Below are positions 15,529-24,083 of a stretch of 64,000 bases of DNA, in pieces. This stretch comes from Vibrio agarivorans (GTDB taxonomy: Bacteria; Pseudomonadota; Gammaproteobacteria; Enterobacterales; Vibrionaceae), in assembly GCF_030409635.1 (NCBI RefSeq), contig NZ_JAUFQF010000001.1:186001-250000 (forward strand), given 5' to 3'. The position numbers and the translations under genes were made by a program. A model generated the notes under the pieces. It was not told where the DNA came from and ran no database searches. It saw only the letters and a list, made by a program, of their open reading frames with translations. The number at the start of each line of letters is the position of its first letter. Within the stretch, counting starts at the first letter, position 1.

Positions 15529-17292
15529 ATGACCAAAACACAATTAATATTGCAATACCTGAAACTCAATCGCGTCTCTTACTCCTTGGCGATCGTGTTT
15601 ATTTTTCTTGTTAACTGGCTTCAAGTAGAGATCCCTCGCTATATTCAGTTAGCGATTGATTTGATTGAAGACGCATCAACACAGGGGCATGCGCAGCTCA
15701 AAAGCTATGTCGGTATCGTTGTTGCCATGTCGGTCGCTATGATGGTCGTGCGAATCTGGTCTCGCATCTATGCACTTAATCCGGGTCGTATCACGGAAGC
15801 GGCTCTCAAGAACACCTTACTGCAAAAGCTCAATCAGTTACCCAACAGTTTTCATGAGCGTTTTGCTTCAGGCAAGCTGATATCTATCATCAACAATGAC
15901 CTATCTGGCGTTAGATTGATGTTTGGTGTCGGCTTTTTGCAGTTTTTTAATGCCTTGCTCGCTTTATCTCTGACTCCGATATGGATGTGGCGCATCTCAC
16001 CAGAGTTAACCCTGTATTCGGTGATCCCAATTGCTGTCGCTTTTGTCGTTTTCCGTATTGGCTTCAAGCGAATGAAAAGCCTGCATATGGAGCATATGGC
16101 GCGCTTGCAAGATCTCTCTGCTCAATTAATGAGTTACTTATCGGGCATTGATCTCATCAAGAGTCAACAGATGTCGCGTTGGGTGATAGTGGAAGTAGAA
16201 AAATTGAATCAGCTGTTACTTGAATGCCGAATGAAGATAACACGTATCCAAGTGTTCTATATGCCAGTGCTCGATTATGGTAACAACATCATGAAAATCC
16301 TTATTCTTGGTTTAGGTGGCTACATGTTGATGAATCAAGAGTTGAGCTTGGGTGAGATCACCGCTTTTCTGACGTACTCGGTGTTATTGGCTATGCCTCT
16401 AATGGGGCTGGGTCGCATTGCGACAATTTTTCAGCGAGGTATGGTCGGACTAACCAGTGCACAAACCATTCTAAATGCAGAAGTTCCAACTAATGACACG
16501 CGTCTGCTCGAGGAAAAGGCAGTCAGTGAGCTACGTGGCCAAAGCTTCTCTGTTAAAAATTTGAGCTACCGCTACACCGATGAAGAACGCTTGATTCTTG
16601 ATGATATTAGTTTTGATATCCCGGCTGGCAGAAGAGTGGGAATTTTAGGCAGTATCGGCTCTGGAAAAACGACTTTAGTTAACTGCATCAACCATCATTT
16701 AAACGTGCCGGAAGGGCATATCTTTCTCGGTGATAAAGACATCACCAGCTTTTCACGTAGTGACCTGAGACGTTATATCAAGACGATTACGCAAGATCCG
16801 TATCTATTCTCAGCATCGGTTGAAGATAACATTCGCTTTGGTAGCAAACATTCCGAAGTATCCCAGCAGCAAGTGGATGAAGTGTTGGCACTGGCACAGT
16901 TGTCTGAAGATGTGTCTCGATTCGAACATGGAAAACAGACCTTGGTTGGAGAGAAAGGCATTATGCTTTCTGGTGGTCAAAAGCAGCGTTTAAGTATTGC
17001 ACGAGCGCTACTCGAACCTGCTCAATTGATCATTATGGACAATGTTCTCTCAGCAGTGGACTACGAAACAGAGCGTAAAATTCTTGAAGGTTTGTTTGCA
17101 CGACTAGATAAACAATCGCTATTGGTAGTATCACATCGTGTCAACGCGCTTGAGTATATGGATGAAATCATCGTTTTACATGAGGGAAAGGTTATCGCGA
17201 AAGGTAATCACGATACACTGTTAAGAACATGCCCGTACTACCTTGAAACTTGGCAGTTACAACAAGACCATCCGGAGGCAGCATCATGCTAA
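15529..17292 (+). CDS. ABC exporter half-transporter, MdlA-like, with degenerate ATPase site
   Basis: This 587-residue protein fuses a six-helix exporter domain (about 1-310) to an ATPase domain (about 340-580). The ATPase has Walker A GSIGSGKTT, Q-loop TQDPYLF, signature LSGGQKQRLS, Walker B LIIMDN and H-loop VVSHRV. The residue after the Walker B aspartate is asparagine instead of the catalytic glutamate, as expected for the degenerate half of a heterodimeric exporter (MdlA/SmdA type). The second half-transporter follows with a 7-base overlap. The start is ATG 15529; an in-frame TTG at 15517 is possible. Substrate unknown; multidrug or lipid export is typical. Confidence 0.85.
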   Translation: MTKTQLILQYLKLNRVSYSLAIVFIFLVNWLQVEIPRYIQLAIDLIEDASTQGHAQLKSYVGIVVAMSVAMMVVRIWSRIYALNPGRITEAALKNTLLQKLNQLPNSFHERFASGKLISIINNDLSGVRLMFGVGFLQFFNALLALSLTPIWMWRISPELTLYSVIPIAVAFVVFRIGFKRMKSLHMEHMARLQDLSAQLMSYLSGIDLIKSQQMSRWVIVEVEKLNQLLLECRMKITRIQVFYMPVLDYGNNIMKILILGLGGYMLMNQELSLGEITAFLTYSVLLAMPLMGLGRIATIFQRGMVGLTSAQTILNAEVPTNDTRLLEEKAVSELRGQSFSVKNLSYRYTDEERLILDDISFDIPAGRRVGILGSIGSGKTTLVNCINHHLNVPEGHIFLGDKDITSFSRSDLRRYIKTITQDPYLFSASVEDNIRFGSKHSEVSQQQVDEVLALAQLSEDVSRFEHGKQTLVGEKGIMLSGGQKQRLSIARALLEPAQLIIMDNVLSAVDYETERKILEGLFARLDKQSLLVVSHRVNALEYMDEIIVLHEGKVIAKGNHDTLLRTCPYYLETWQLQQDHPEAASC

Positions 17293-19064
17293 AAGGGATG
17301 GATATACAATACCTAAAACACTTCTTTCAGTTTGCCAAAAAATATAAGCGAACGGCGTTACTTGGCATTGCCATGCTGCCGCTATCAGTGGCGACAAGTT
17401 TGCTGTTTCCATGGCTGATCATTCAGGTGATCGATGTTCAGCTAAGCCAGCGCAACATCGATGGGCTACTGCTGTATGTCTTCTACATGTCATTGGTATT
17501 GGTCGCAAGCTACATTGTAGATTCGACCTATTCCTATTGTTTGCGTAAAACGGGTCAGTACACGATTACTGATATGCGTTCAGTGCTCTTTGCTCGCGTA
17601 TTAAAGCTGCCGAGAAGCTACTTTGATAGCCGACCGATTGGTGTGACGTTATCGCGTTTGACCAGCGATTTAGAAACAATCGGTGAGTCTTTTGTACAAT
17701 CGGTTGTTGGTTTAGTTAAAGACACGTTAAACACTATCGCTCTGATCACCATGATGCTGTTCATTGATTGGAAACTGACGTTGATCGTTTTAGTGATTAT
17801 GCCTCCGGTTATTTATCTCACGGTTTATGTTAGAAACCGACTGCGAGAGCTGCATTTGATCACTCGCTCGACACTGGCGAGAGGCGTTGGCTATCTGCAA
17901 GAGGCACTGCTTGGGATGAAAACCGTGCAGTTTTATCGAGCGGAAGAGCAGGTAGAAACTAAGTATCAAGGCTTTACCAATGAGTTTCTGCGGGCGCAGA
18001 AGAAGGTTAACAAATACGATGCGATTCTGTTTTCATTTATCTCGGGTATCACCTCCATCACGATTGCATTGATGATTTGGTATGGTTCTGAGCAGGTGCT
18101 TGAAGGTGCATTGACTCTTGGTGTACTGATTGCGTTCATCAATACGTTAGAGAAGGTGTTTGTGCCAATACGCGACTTTACCTCGCAGATAGCCTCAATT
18201 CAGAGCTCATTTGCTGCCTTTGACCACATCGAAGAGTTGTTTATCGAGCCAACTGAGGAGCAGGAGCGCCAATTACTCTCTAGAGAAGAGATTGGCTTCC
18301 AACTAGATGAGTTTAAGAGTTTGGAGTTCAAGAACGTAAGCTTTCGCTACCGCGAAGACAGTCCTTATGTTCTGAATAATGTCTCTTTTGCGTTGGAAAA
18401 AGGTCATCAGATTGCTCTGGTCGGCTCTACGGGGTCAGGTAAGTCGACCATCATGCGCTTGATTACCAAAACCTATCAAGATTACGAGGGGAGCATTTTG
18501 CTGAATGGACTCGAGCTTTCACAGATCCCTCAAGAAGCCAGCGCTCACCTGTTCTCATTGATGATGCAAGATGTTCACTTGTTTGAAGAAACGGTTCATT
18601 TCAATATCGCATTGGGTAAAGAGCACATTGATCGCGCTGGCGTTGAACAGGCTGCAAGCTATGTTTATGCCAATCGATTTATTGATCAGTTGGCTAATGG
18701 GTATGATTTCCGTTTAGACAAAAACGGCTCAAATCTATCAGCAGGCCAAACTCAGCTAGTTTCGTTTGCCAGAGCCGTCGCTCATGGTGGGCAAGTGATG
18801 ATGCTCGATGAAGCCACTAGCTCTGTCGATTCCATCACAGAAGACTTAATTCAAAAAGCGATGCAGCGTATTTTCAAAGAGAAAACCGTTATTGCTATCG
18901 CTCATCGACTTAGCACAGTCAGACACTCAGATACGATTCTGGTGCTGGAAAGAGGCGAAGTGGTAGAGCGTGGTAATCATAAGCAACTGGTTGAGATTAA
19001 TGGTGTGTATGCTGGATTGTTGAGTCATTCGTTTGATGAGGGACAGGATTCAAAAATCGCTTAA
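17286..19064 (+). CDS. ABC exporter half-transporter, MdlB-like, catalytic half
   Basis: A 592-residue partner of the preceding protein: exporter membrane domain (about 20-310) with FPWLIIQVIDVQLSQ and SRLTSDLETIGESF, and an ATPase domain with Walker A GSTGSGKST, Q-loop MMQDVHLF, signature NLSAGQTQLVSF, canonical Walker B MMLDEATSSVD and H-loop IAIAHRLSTV. It keeps the catalytic glutamate that the partner lacks, so the hydrolysing site is asymmetric. ATG 17286 is preceded by GGAGG with 7-base spacing and overlaps the upstream stop, giving translational coupling. The operon ends at 19093-19141. Confidence 0.88.
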   Translation: MLKGMDIQYLKHFFQFAKKYKRTALLGIAMLPLSVATSLLFPWLIIQVIDVQLSQRNIDGLLLYVFYMSLVLVASYIVDSTYSYCLRKTGQYTITDMRSVLFARVLKLPRSYFDSRPIGVTLSRLTSDLETIGESFVQSVVGLVKDTLNTIALITMMLFIDWKLTLIVLVIMPPVIYLTVYVRNRLRELHLITRSTLARGVGYLQEALLGMKTVQFYRAEEQVETKYQGFTNEFLRAQKKVNKYDAILFSFISGITSITIALMIWYGSEQVLEGALTLGVLIAFINTLEKVFVPIRDFTSQIASIQSSFAAFDHIEELFIEPTEEQERQLLSREEIGFQLDEFKSLEFKNVSFRYREDSPYVLNNVSFALEKGHQIALVGSTGSGKSTIMRLITKTYQDYEGSILLNGLELSQIPQEASAHLFSLMMQDVHLFEETVHFNIALGKEHIDRAGVEQAASYVYANRFIDQLANGYDFRLDKNGSNLSAGQTQLVSFARAVAHGGQVMMLDEATSSVDSITEDLIQKAMQRIFKEKTVIAIAHRLSTVRHSDTILVLERGEVVERGNHKQLVEINGVYAGLLSHSFDEGQDSKIA

Positions 19065-19092
19065 CAGCTAGCTGTACAGCCGTTAAATCACA

Positions 19093-19141
19093 AGAGCTAT
19101 GTACCTCACTATTTCTAGTTAAAGGTACATGGCTCTTTTTT
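19093..19141 (+). terminator. Intrinsic terminator after the ABC exporter operon
   Basis: A 14-bp stem with one G-U pair (AGAGCTATGTACCT at 19093-19106 with AGGTACATGGCTCT at 19123-19136) is followed by TTTTT. It separates the ABC operon from the metal-exporter promoter that begins 9 bases later. Confidence 0.9.
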
Positions 19142-19149
19142 ATACGCGG

Positions 19150-19203
19150 TTGACACAGTTTGATGATCAAACTATTTTTAAGTTGGATACTTTGATTATC
19201 AAA
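19150..19203 (+). promoter_or_regulatory. Promoter with two matching palindromic operators before the CDF exporter
   Basis: TTGACA (19150-19155) and TATTTT (19173-19178) with a 17-base spacer form a good sigma-70 promoter. The spacer contains the perfect palindrome GTTTGATGATCAAAC (19158-19172), and a second copy of its core, TTTGATTATCAAA, lies at 19191-19203 just past the expected transcription start. The shared core TTTGATNATCAAA has MarR-type operator geometry, and a MarR gene is the last gene of the same transcript. Binding at either site would block initiation. Confidence 0.75.
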
Positions 19204-19218
19204 CTAATGGAGCTAAGG

Positions 19219-20136
19219 ATGAACTCAGCAGTACAGCATGACCATAATTTTATCGGTCATAATCATCAGGGAGAAAGGCGTACGTTTTATGTCCTGCTTT
19301 TAACTCTGGTGACAATGGTTGTCGAAATTGTCGCGGGCACCGTGTATGGATCGATGGCGCTACTTGCAGATGGCTGGCATATGGGAACCCATGCTGCTGC
19401 GTTTTGTATCACGCTATTTGCTTATCGCTACGCGAGAAAGCATGAGAATTCCGGAAAGTTTAGCTTTGGTACAGGAAAGATCAGTGTTCTTGGTGGCTAC
19501 ACAAGTGCCATTGCGTTAGGGATTGTGGCGCTATTGATGCTGGTGGAGTCTGTTCACCGTTTGCTATCCCCACAAGCGATTCAGTTTAATGAGGCGATTA
19601 TTGTTGCCTTTATTGGTTTGACCGTGAACGTGGTGAGTATTTTCCTGCTTGGTGAGCACAGTCATGATCACCACCACTCTCACAGCAATCATGAACATGA
19701 ACATATCCATGAACATCACCATCATGATCATAATTTGCGTGCGGCTTACATGCACGTTATGGCCGATGCCTTGACGTCGATCTTAGCAATCGTCGCACTC
19801 TTGTTTGCCAAATTTTATGGCTGGAACTGGCTTGATGCCGTTATGGGGATCGTGGGGGCGATGGTTATCTCTAAATGGACCTACAACTTGATGAAACAAA
19901 CGAGTCCAATCTTGCTAGATGAAAGTATCGAACAAGCCTATCGCAACCAAGTCATCAAGGTATTAGCTGACAGTGCAGATGTCGTAGACCTACATATCTG
20001 GAAAATCAGCAGTGATCACTATGCTGCTGCGATTACTTTGCAGACGAGTTCCGATCTTACTATGAGCGACTTCAAGGAAAAATTGAGTCAGTTTGATAAG
20101 ATAAGCCATCTCACATTAGAGCTTAATTACACATAA
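19219..20136 (+). CDS. dmeF: CDF-family divalent-metal exporter, DmeF-like (Co/Ni)
   Basis: A 305-residue cation-diffusion-facilitator proton antiporter of the inner membrane. The N-terminal histidine segment (HDHNFIGHNHQGERRTF) is followed by six helices. The transport-site motif LLADGWHMGTHAAAF lies in helix 2 and HVMADALTSILAI in helix 5, the HxxxD/DxxxD-type metal sites. A very histidine-rich cytosolic loop (about residues 147-173) sits between helices 4 and 5. These match DmeF, the cobalt/nickel CDF subfamily; zinc is an alternative. The start is ATG 19219 after GGAG; the longer frame from 19129 runs through the promoter. It forms an operon with the MarR gene (TAATG overlap). Confidence 0.85.
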   Translation: MNSAVQHDHNFIGHNHQGERRTFYVLLLTLVTMVVEIVAGTVYGSMALLADGWHMGTHAAAFCITLFAYRYARKHENSGKFSFGTGKISVLGGYTSAIALGIVALLMLVESVHRLLSPQAIQFNEAIIVAFIGLTVNVVSIFLLGEHSHDHHHSHSNHEHEHIHEHHHHDHNLRAAYMHVMADALTSILAIVALLFAKFYGWNWLDAVMGIVGAMVISKWTYNLMKQTSPILLDESIEQAYRNQVIKVLADSADVVDLHIWKISSDHYAAAITLQTSSDLTMSDFKEKLSQFDKISHLTLELNYT

Positions 20137-20552
20137 TGGATACGATCAATCAACTCAACCAATTGCTCACCGAGTTTTATGACAAGATGTCGTCTTGGGA
20201 GCAGTCGGTGGTTAAAGAGACTGGTTATTCACTGGCACAAGTTCACACCATTGAAGTATTGGGTGTACATGGCGCGATGCGAATGAAGGAGCTTGCCGAG
20301 AAGCTAGGCATCACAACGGGCACATTGACGGTTCAGGTGGAAAAGCTAGTGAGCAGTCAGTTACTAGAAAGACTGCCTGATCCAAGTGATCGCAGAGCGA
20401 TTGTGGTGGCACTGACCGAAGAGGGGAAAGCAATCCATAAGCGGCACAATTTGTTGCATCTCAACTTAGTTAAAGATCTCACTACTGATGTTCACTCTGA
20501 CCATCAACAGGTTCTGATTAACTGTCTCAAGAAAATGAACCAAGGATTTTAG
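20136..20552 (+). CDS. MarR-family transcriptional regulator
   Basis: A 138-residue winged-helix regulator: dimerisation helix at the N-terminus, MKELAEKLGITTGTLTVQVEKL as the recognition region (split around residue 60) and the wing RLPDPSDRRAIVVALTEEG, diagnostic of MarR. Its start codon overlaps the last base of the exporter's stop (TAATG). The two palindromes in the exporter promoter make it the likely autorepressor of the operon. The sensed signal is unknown; a metal would fit, as in the zinc-sensing AdcR-type MarR proteins, but no obvious metal-ligand cluster stands out. Confidence 0.9.
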   Translation: MDTINQLNQLLTEFYDKMSSWEQSVVKETGYSLAQVHTIEVLGVHGAMRMKELAEKLGITTGTLTVQVEKLVSSQLLERLPDPSDRRAIVVALTEEGKAIHKRHNLLHLNLVKDLTTDVHSDHQQVLINCLKKMNQGF

Positions 20553-20584
20553 GTTTAACCATTCTAATGTGGATATTCGTAAAA

Positions 20585-20633
20585 AGGAGAGCTAAATTTT
20601 TCGGCTGCACAGCTTCAAGAGTTTAGCTCTCCT
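20585..20633. terminator. Bidirectional terminator between the MarR and MFS genes
   Basis: A perfect 12-bp stem AGGAGAGCTAAA/TTTAGCTCTCCT with a 25-base loop lies between convergent genes, with GTTTTG on one side and an A-run on the other. Confidence 0.75.
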
Positions 20634-20655
20634 GTTTTGATTGTTTGTATTAGGT

Positions 20656-21838
20656 CTATTTCCAACTTAATACATTTACTTCGTTATTCTCACTCGGTTT
20701 CGCGGGGATGTTGAAAGATAGCACCAATGACATACCCGCCATCGCAGCACCTGCCAAGAAGACAAACGACGGGGATGTGAGCCAAATTATGCCAAACGCA
20801 GCAGGGATCACTACCGCCGCAATATGGTTAATTGTAAAACTAACCCCTGCTGTTGAGGCCATATCGGCAGGGTCAGCAATTTTTTGAAAGTAGGTCTTGA
20901 TGGCTAAAGCGAGAGCAAAAAATAGATGGTCGATAATGTATAACGCCGCAGCCCATTCCGCTGTCTGCACGAAGGCGTAGCCAACAAATACACCAATAAG
21001 TCCGATGTATTCAAAAATGAGCGCTTTTCTTTCTCCAACTTGGCCGATAAATCGCCCAATCTTTTTGGCGAAAAGGAAGTTAAAAAGGTAGTTCACTAGG
21101 AACAACAGGGTGACATCTGCCGCCGAGTATCCAAACTTCTCAACTAGTAAGAACCCTGCGAATACAGTAAATATCTGACGACGCGCACCACTCATAAAGG
21201 TTAGTGCGTAATACAACCAATAGCGCTTGCGAAGCACCAGCTTGGTTGTTTGCTGTGTGTGCGATTCGAACATTGGGAATGCAAACGCGATCCACACCAG
21301 TAGGATAAAGCCGATACCACCAAACAGTAAGTACACCCACTTATAATCGAGTTTAAAGTACTCTAGACATAGCCACAGTGTTCCATAGGTAAACAATGAG
21401 GCGAGTGCGCCAACTGAGATGAGTTTACCGAGCATCTCAGGCGCTTCGTCTTTCATCTAACCATTGGAGCGACAATGATTGTTTGAGAGTTTCGAAATAG
21501 TGAAAGCCAACAGACATCAGTAACGTGGTAAGCATTAAACCGACAAAACTAGGGAAGAATCCGGTGGCAGCGACACCAATGGTTAGCATGGCTAAAGAGA
21601 GCAACATGAAGCGCTGTTCACGCACGAATGCTAAAAGGAAGATAGCGGTAAATGCGAGAAAACCTGGAATTTCACGCACGCTTTGTAAAAGACCAATATC
21701 GGCGCCATCGAAGTTGGCTTTTTCGATCACAAAATTATTGAGTAACGCCATCCAGCTAGAGAAGGCTATCGGCACGATGATCGAGACGATAATGAGAAAG
21801 TTGTGGGGCGTTTTCCATGATTGTGACTTATTGAGCAT
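20656..21838 (-). pseudogene. MFS transporter gene with a one-base frameshift
   Basis: Two overlapping frames together make one ~396-residue major-facilitator protein. The first 133 residues (from ATG 21838) hold helices 1-4 and end LSLQWLDERRSA at a stop (21437-21439). The other 266 residues, readable from 21456 in the +1 frame, continue with APEMLGKLISVGALASL, helices 5-12, and end NNEVNVLSWK. Deleting one A in the GAAAGACGAAG stretch (about 21444-21452) restores a continuous protein. Neither part alone would be a functional 12-helix transporter. A sequencing error in the A-run is an alternative to a real mutation. Substrate unknown. Confidence 0.8.
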
Positions 21839-21890
21839 ACCTTTGCTCCGTTTACGGCTTAAACCTCTAATCTAGCCTCAATTGATACGT

Positions 21891-22397
21891 TCAGCCAATA
21901 TCAAATGGCGCTATTGCTGATAGGTCAATGCATAAGCGCAACATATCTTTATGTTGAATACCGTCTTCCCAGATTTCATCAGAGTAGTTACGCAAAAAAT
22001 AATCTTTATCGATGCTCTCAATACGGAAGCCAAGTTTTTGATAGAACGCCAGTTGATAGCCAAAGGTTCTGGTTCCGAGCACGACACTTTCCACGGCGTC
22101 GAGTTTGAGGCTATTTAGAGTAAATTTCATTAGCTCAGATCCAATGCCATTGCCTTGAAGGTGTGGAGCAACCGAAACGTTGAAGATTTCTTGATGGCCT
22201 TGAATATTTTCAGCGAGAACCACCGCACCGACTATCTGCTGATTTAACTCACAGATGAAGCATTGAGCTTCTGGGGTTAGGTACTTGGTTATGGCCTCAA
22301 GGCTTGGGTCAGCTTCAAGCAGAAGTTGCTCTGGAAGCTCAGAATGAGGCGCGACACGAAAAGTGAGAGCCTGTTGGTTAAAGTGTTGGTTTTTCAT
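21891..22397 (-). CDS. GNAT-family N-acetyltransferase
   Basis: A 168-residue acetyltransferase with the acetyl-CoA loop VAPHLQGNGIGSELMKF (about residues 76-92), preceded by QIVGAVVLAENIQG and followed by FYQKLGFRIESID. Cytoplasmic; the acceptor (small molecule or protein N-terminus) cannot be told. Start at ATG 22397, followed by MKNQHFNQQALTF. It lies 52 bases before the broken MFS gene on the same strand, with 64 bases to the upstream gene at 22462. Confidence 0.85.
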   Translation of the reverse strand: MKNQHFNQQALTFRVAPHSELPEQLLLEADPSLEAITKYLTPEAQCFICELNQQIVGAVVLAENIQGHQEIFNVSVAPHLQGNGIGSELMKFTLNSLKLDAVESVVLGTRTFGYQLAFYQKLGFRIESIDKDYFLRNYSDEIWEDGIQHKDMLRLCIDLSAIAPFDIG

Positions 22398-22461
22398 TGG
22401 TGTCGTGAAAGGTCAAATCAGCGCCACAATGATATGCAGCGCTGTGAATCCAAAAGTATTC

Positions 22462-22833
22462 TTATACTTCTTTCATTGCTGAAACAACTGAAGGGTCATT
22501 TAGTAGGTTAAATAGCAGGCTTTTCGCCGACGAACGCTGTGAATCTGAAAGCACTTTTTTCGGGTTTTCACGAGTTTGCGTCAGAATGTTTTTAACAAAA
22601 CGGCTATTCGTGCCTGACAGCTCATAAACAAAGCGCAGTGTATCAAGAAGCTCACCTTGTGGCAGGCTGTAAACCGCCATTTCACAGCTCAGCTTGTCCA
22701 TTGCAAGAAAGTCATTCACGACAACTTTGCGTTCTTGTTTAAACTTCTCTTGTGCATCGTATGAATCGATTAAGGCTTGTACTCTGTCTGCAATAGCCAC
22801 CGGCACTTCCATTGTTCTTGTTTCGCGAGTCAT
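22462..22833 (-). CDS. Hypothetical 123-residue protein
   Basis: I do not recognise this protein. It begins MTRETRTMEVPVAIADRVQALIDSYD; the strand followed by a helix resembles the start of a small DNA-binding ribbon-helix-helix domain, but the rest (DTLRFVYELSGTNSRFVKNIL and SLLFNLLNDPSVVSAMKEV) is a helical domain of unknown type. No signal or membrane segment. Start ATG 22833 with AGGAGAAT upstream, a good ribosome site. Coding character is convincing. Confidence 0.7.
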   Translation of the reverse strand: MTRETRTMEVPVAIADRVQALIDSYDAQEKFKQERKVVVNDFLAMDKLSCEMAVYSLPQGELLDTLRFVYELSGTNSRFVKNILTQTRENPKKVLSDSQRSSAKSLLFNLLNDPSVVSAMKEV

Positions 22834-23147
22834 GACAGATTCTCCTGCTTTTCGATAGTTTTTCTGCTTTGTGTCTGAATACTAACAGCTATTGAAACAG
22901 AAGACACAACGAAAGGGAGGAAATGTGGCTGTTCGGTGATTTATAGGGCAGGTAGTAACGAAACATAAACCGGGAAAACTATCGCAACAACCCAAACCAA
23001 TTGACGATGGTCAGTACGAGGGGGCCAAAAGGGGATTCAGTTTTAACTAAAGCAACTTTCATTAAGCATAGTAGCCAGTGTTCTTATGACTTAACGTCCA
23101 TCATTCATTCTTCCAAGTCTTGTATCGGTTACGCACAGGAGATGTCG

Positions 23148-23273
23148 ATGTTTGATTATGTCGCTGAAACGGGTGACTACATTTGGATGCAAAACAAAGG
23201 TGGTGTGAATATGCTGCTACACCCTGCAGGTTCTGGGTGTGTGGCTACTTTTACGTATGATCAGAAGGCTTAA
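23148..23273 (+). CDS. Small hypothetical protein, 41 aa
   Basis: The peptide reads MFDYVAETGDYIWMQNKGGV and continues NMLLHPAGSGCVATFTYDQKA. The start is chosen because CAGGAG lies 6 bases before this ATG; the frame is open upstream to 23001, but that part is not protein-like. No family recognised. The preceding 314 bases (22834-23147) contain no other supportable feature. Confidence 0.45.
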   Translation: MFDYVAETGDYIWMQNKGGVNMLLHPAGSGCVATFTYDQKA

Positions 23274-23366
23274 TAGCAGGCTATTCCAATGAACTACCAA
23301 TTACGCAATTTTTAATAAGAGTTAAACCTGATACCCTGATTGCGTTTTGAGCAAGTAACAAAGCAA

Positions 23367-23393
23367 AAACGCCTCATTTAAAGAGAGGCGTTT
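23367..23393. terminator. Intrinsic terminator after the envelope operon
   Basis: The 9-bp stem AAACGCCTC/GAGGCGTTT with a 9-base loop has an A-rich left flank (a T-run on the minus strand). It ends the three-gene envelope operon 16 bases after its last stop codon. Confidence 0.8.
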
Positions 23394-23408
23394 ATCTCGA
23401 TGTTGAAC

Positions 23409-24083
23409 CTATCGATTTTTTTCTTTTATAAAGAAGGTCTTTTCATTAAAACCAAACTTCCAGTTGAGAGAGACGTTAAGACGGTGCATTGTGAGTTCGC
23501 CCGTTGAGCCTTTGCCTAGTTTAGGGACGATCGCATAGCCGAAATCGACTCCCAGTTTCGAAGAAAGAGCATATGAACCACCCAGTTCACCAATGAAAGA
23601 AAATCCATCAGATGAGCGGCTGTCACTGAAATGCGGATCCGCTGGGTAGTGTTTATCGAGGTCCCACTTAGCAAGGCCAAAACGACTATATACTCCCCAG
23701 CGTGAGTTGAGCTCGTGTGTATAACGCCCAGTCAGCTCCCATTGGTTGTAGGAGAGTTCGATATTGTGGAAGTCAAACTTGGCCTTTGTCAGATAGTTGA
23801 ACTCCAGCCCCCAGCTAGGTGCGAGCTCCATCCCAAACATAAGGTTCATACTTGGTTCTATTGGGTCCTTACTAGCACGGTCATCACTAGGAAGTAGATA
23901 GTTTGCACCTACGGACACATAGTATTGATTAGGGAATACCAAATAGTATGCTTCGGATCGCTCCGTTGTGTCCGTTTGTGAAACTTCCAATTCACTATTT
24001 GATTCGTTTTGTGCCATAGCCATATTAGTGAAAATAATTCCAATCAGGCAAAGGAGTGATACCAGTTTATTCATGCTCATCAT
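23409..24083 (-). CDS. Outer-membrane beta-barrel protein (OmpA-like 8-strand type)
   Basis: A 224-residue secreted protein: signal peptide MNKLVSLLCLIGIIFTNMAMA, a polar linker (about 25-50), then alternating strands typical of an eight-stranded barrel (YYVSVGANYLL, LMFGMELAPSWGLEFNYL, WELTGRYTHELNSRWGVYSRFG, LNVSLNWKFGF). It most resembles OmpA-like or OmpW-like small barrels. It is the third gene of an operon; its ATG follows GGAGTAA, where the TAA is the stop of the Ig-like lipoprotein gene, so translation is coupled. It ends in a basic tail after the last strand. A structural or anchoring role with the two upstream lipoproteins is inferred. Confidence 0.8.
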   Translation of the reverse strand: MMSMNKLVSLLCLIGIIFTNMAMAQNESNSELEVSQTDTTERSEAYYLVFPNQYYVSVGANYLLPSDDRASKDPIEPSMNLMFGMELAPSWGLEFNYLTKAKFDFHNIELSYNQWELTGRYTHELNSRWGVYSRFGLAKWDLDKHYPADPHFSDSRSSDGFSFIGELGGSYALSSKLGVDFGYAIVPKLGKGSTGELTMHRLNVSLNWKFGFNEKTFFIKEKNR

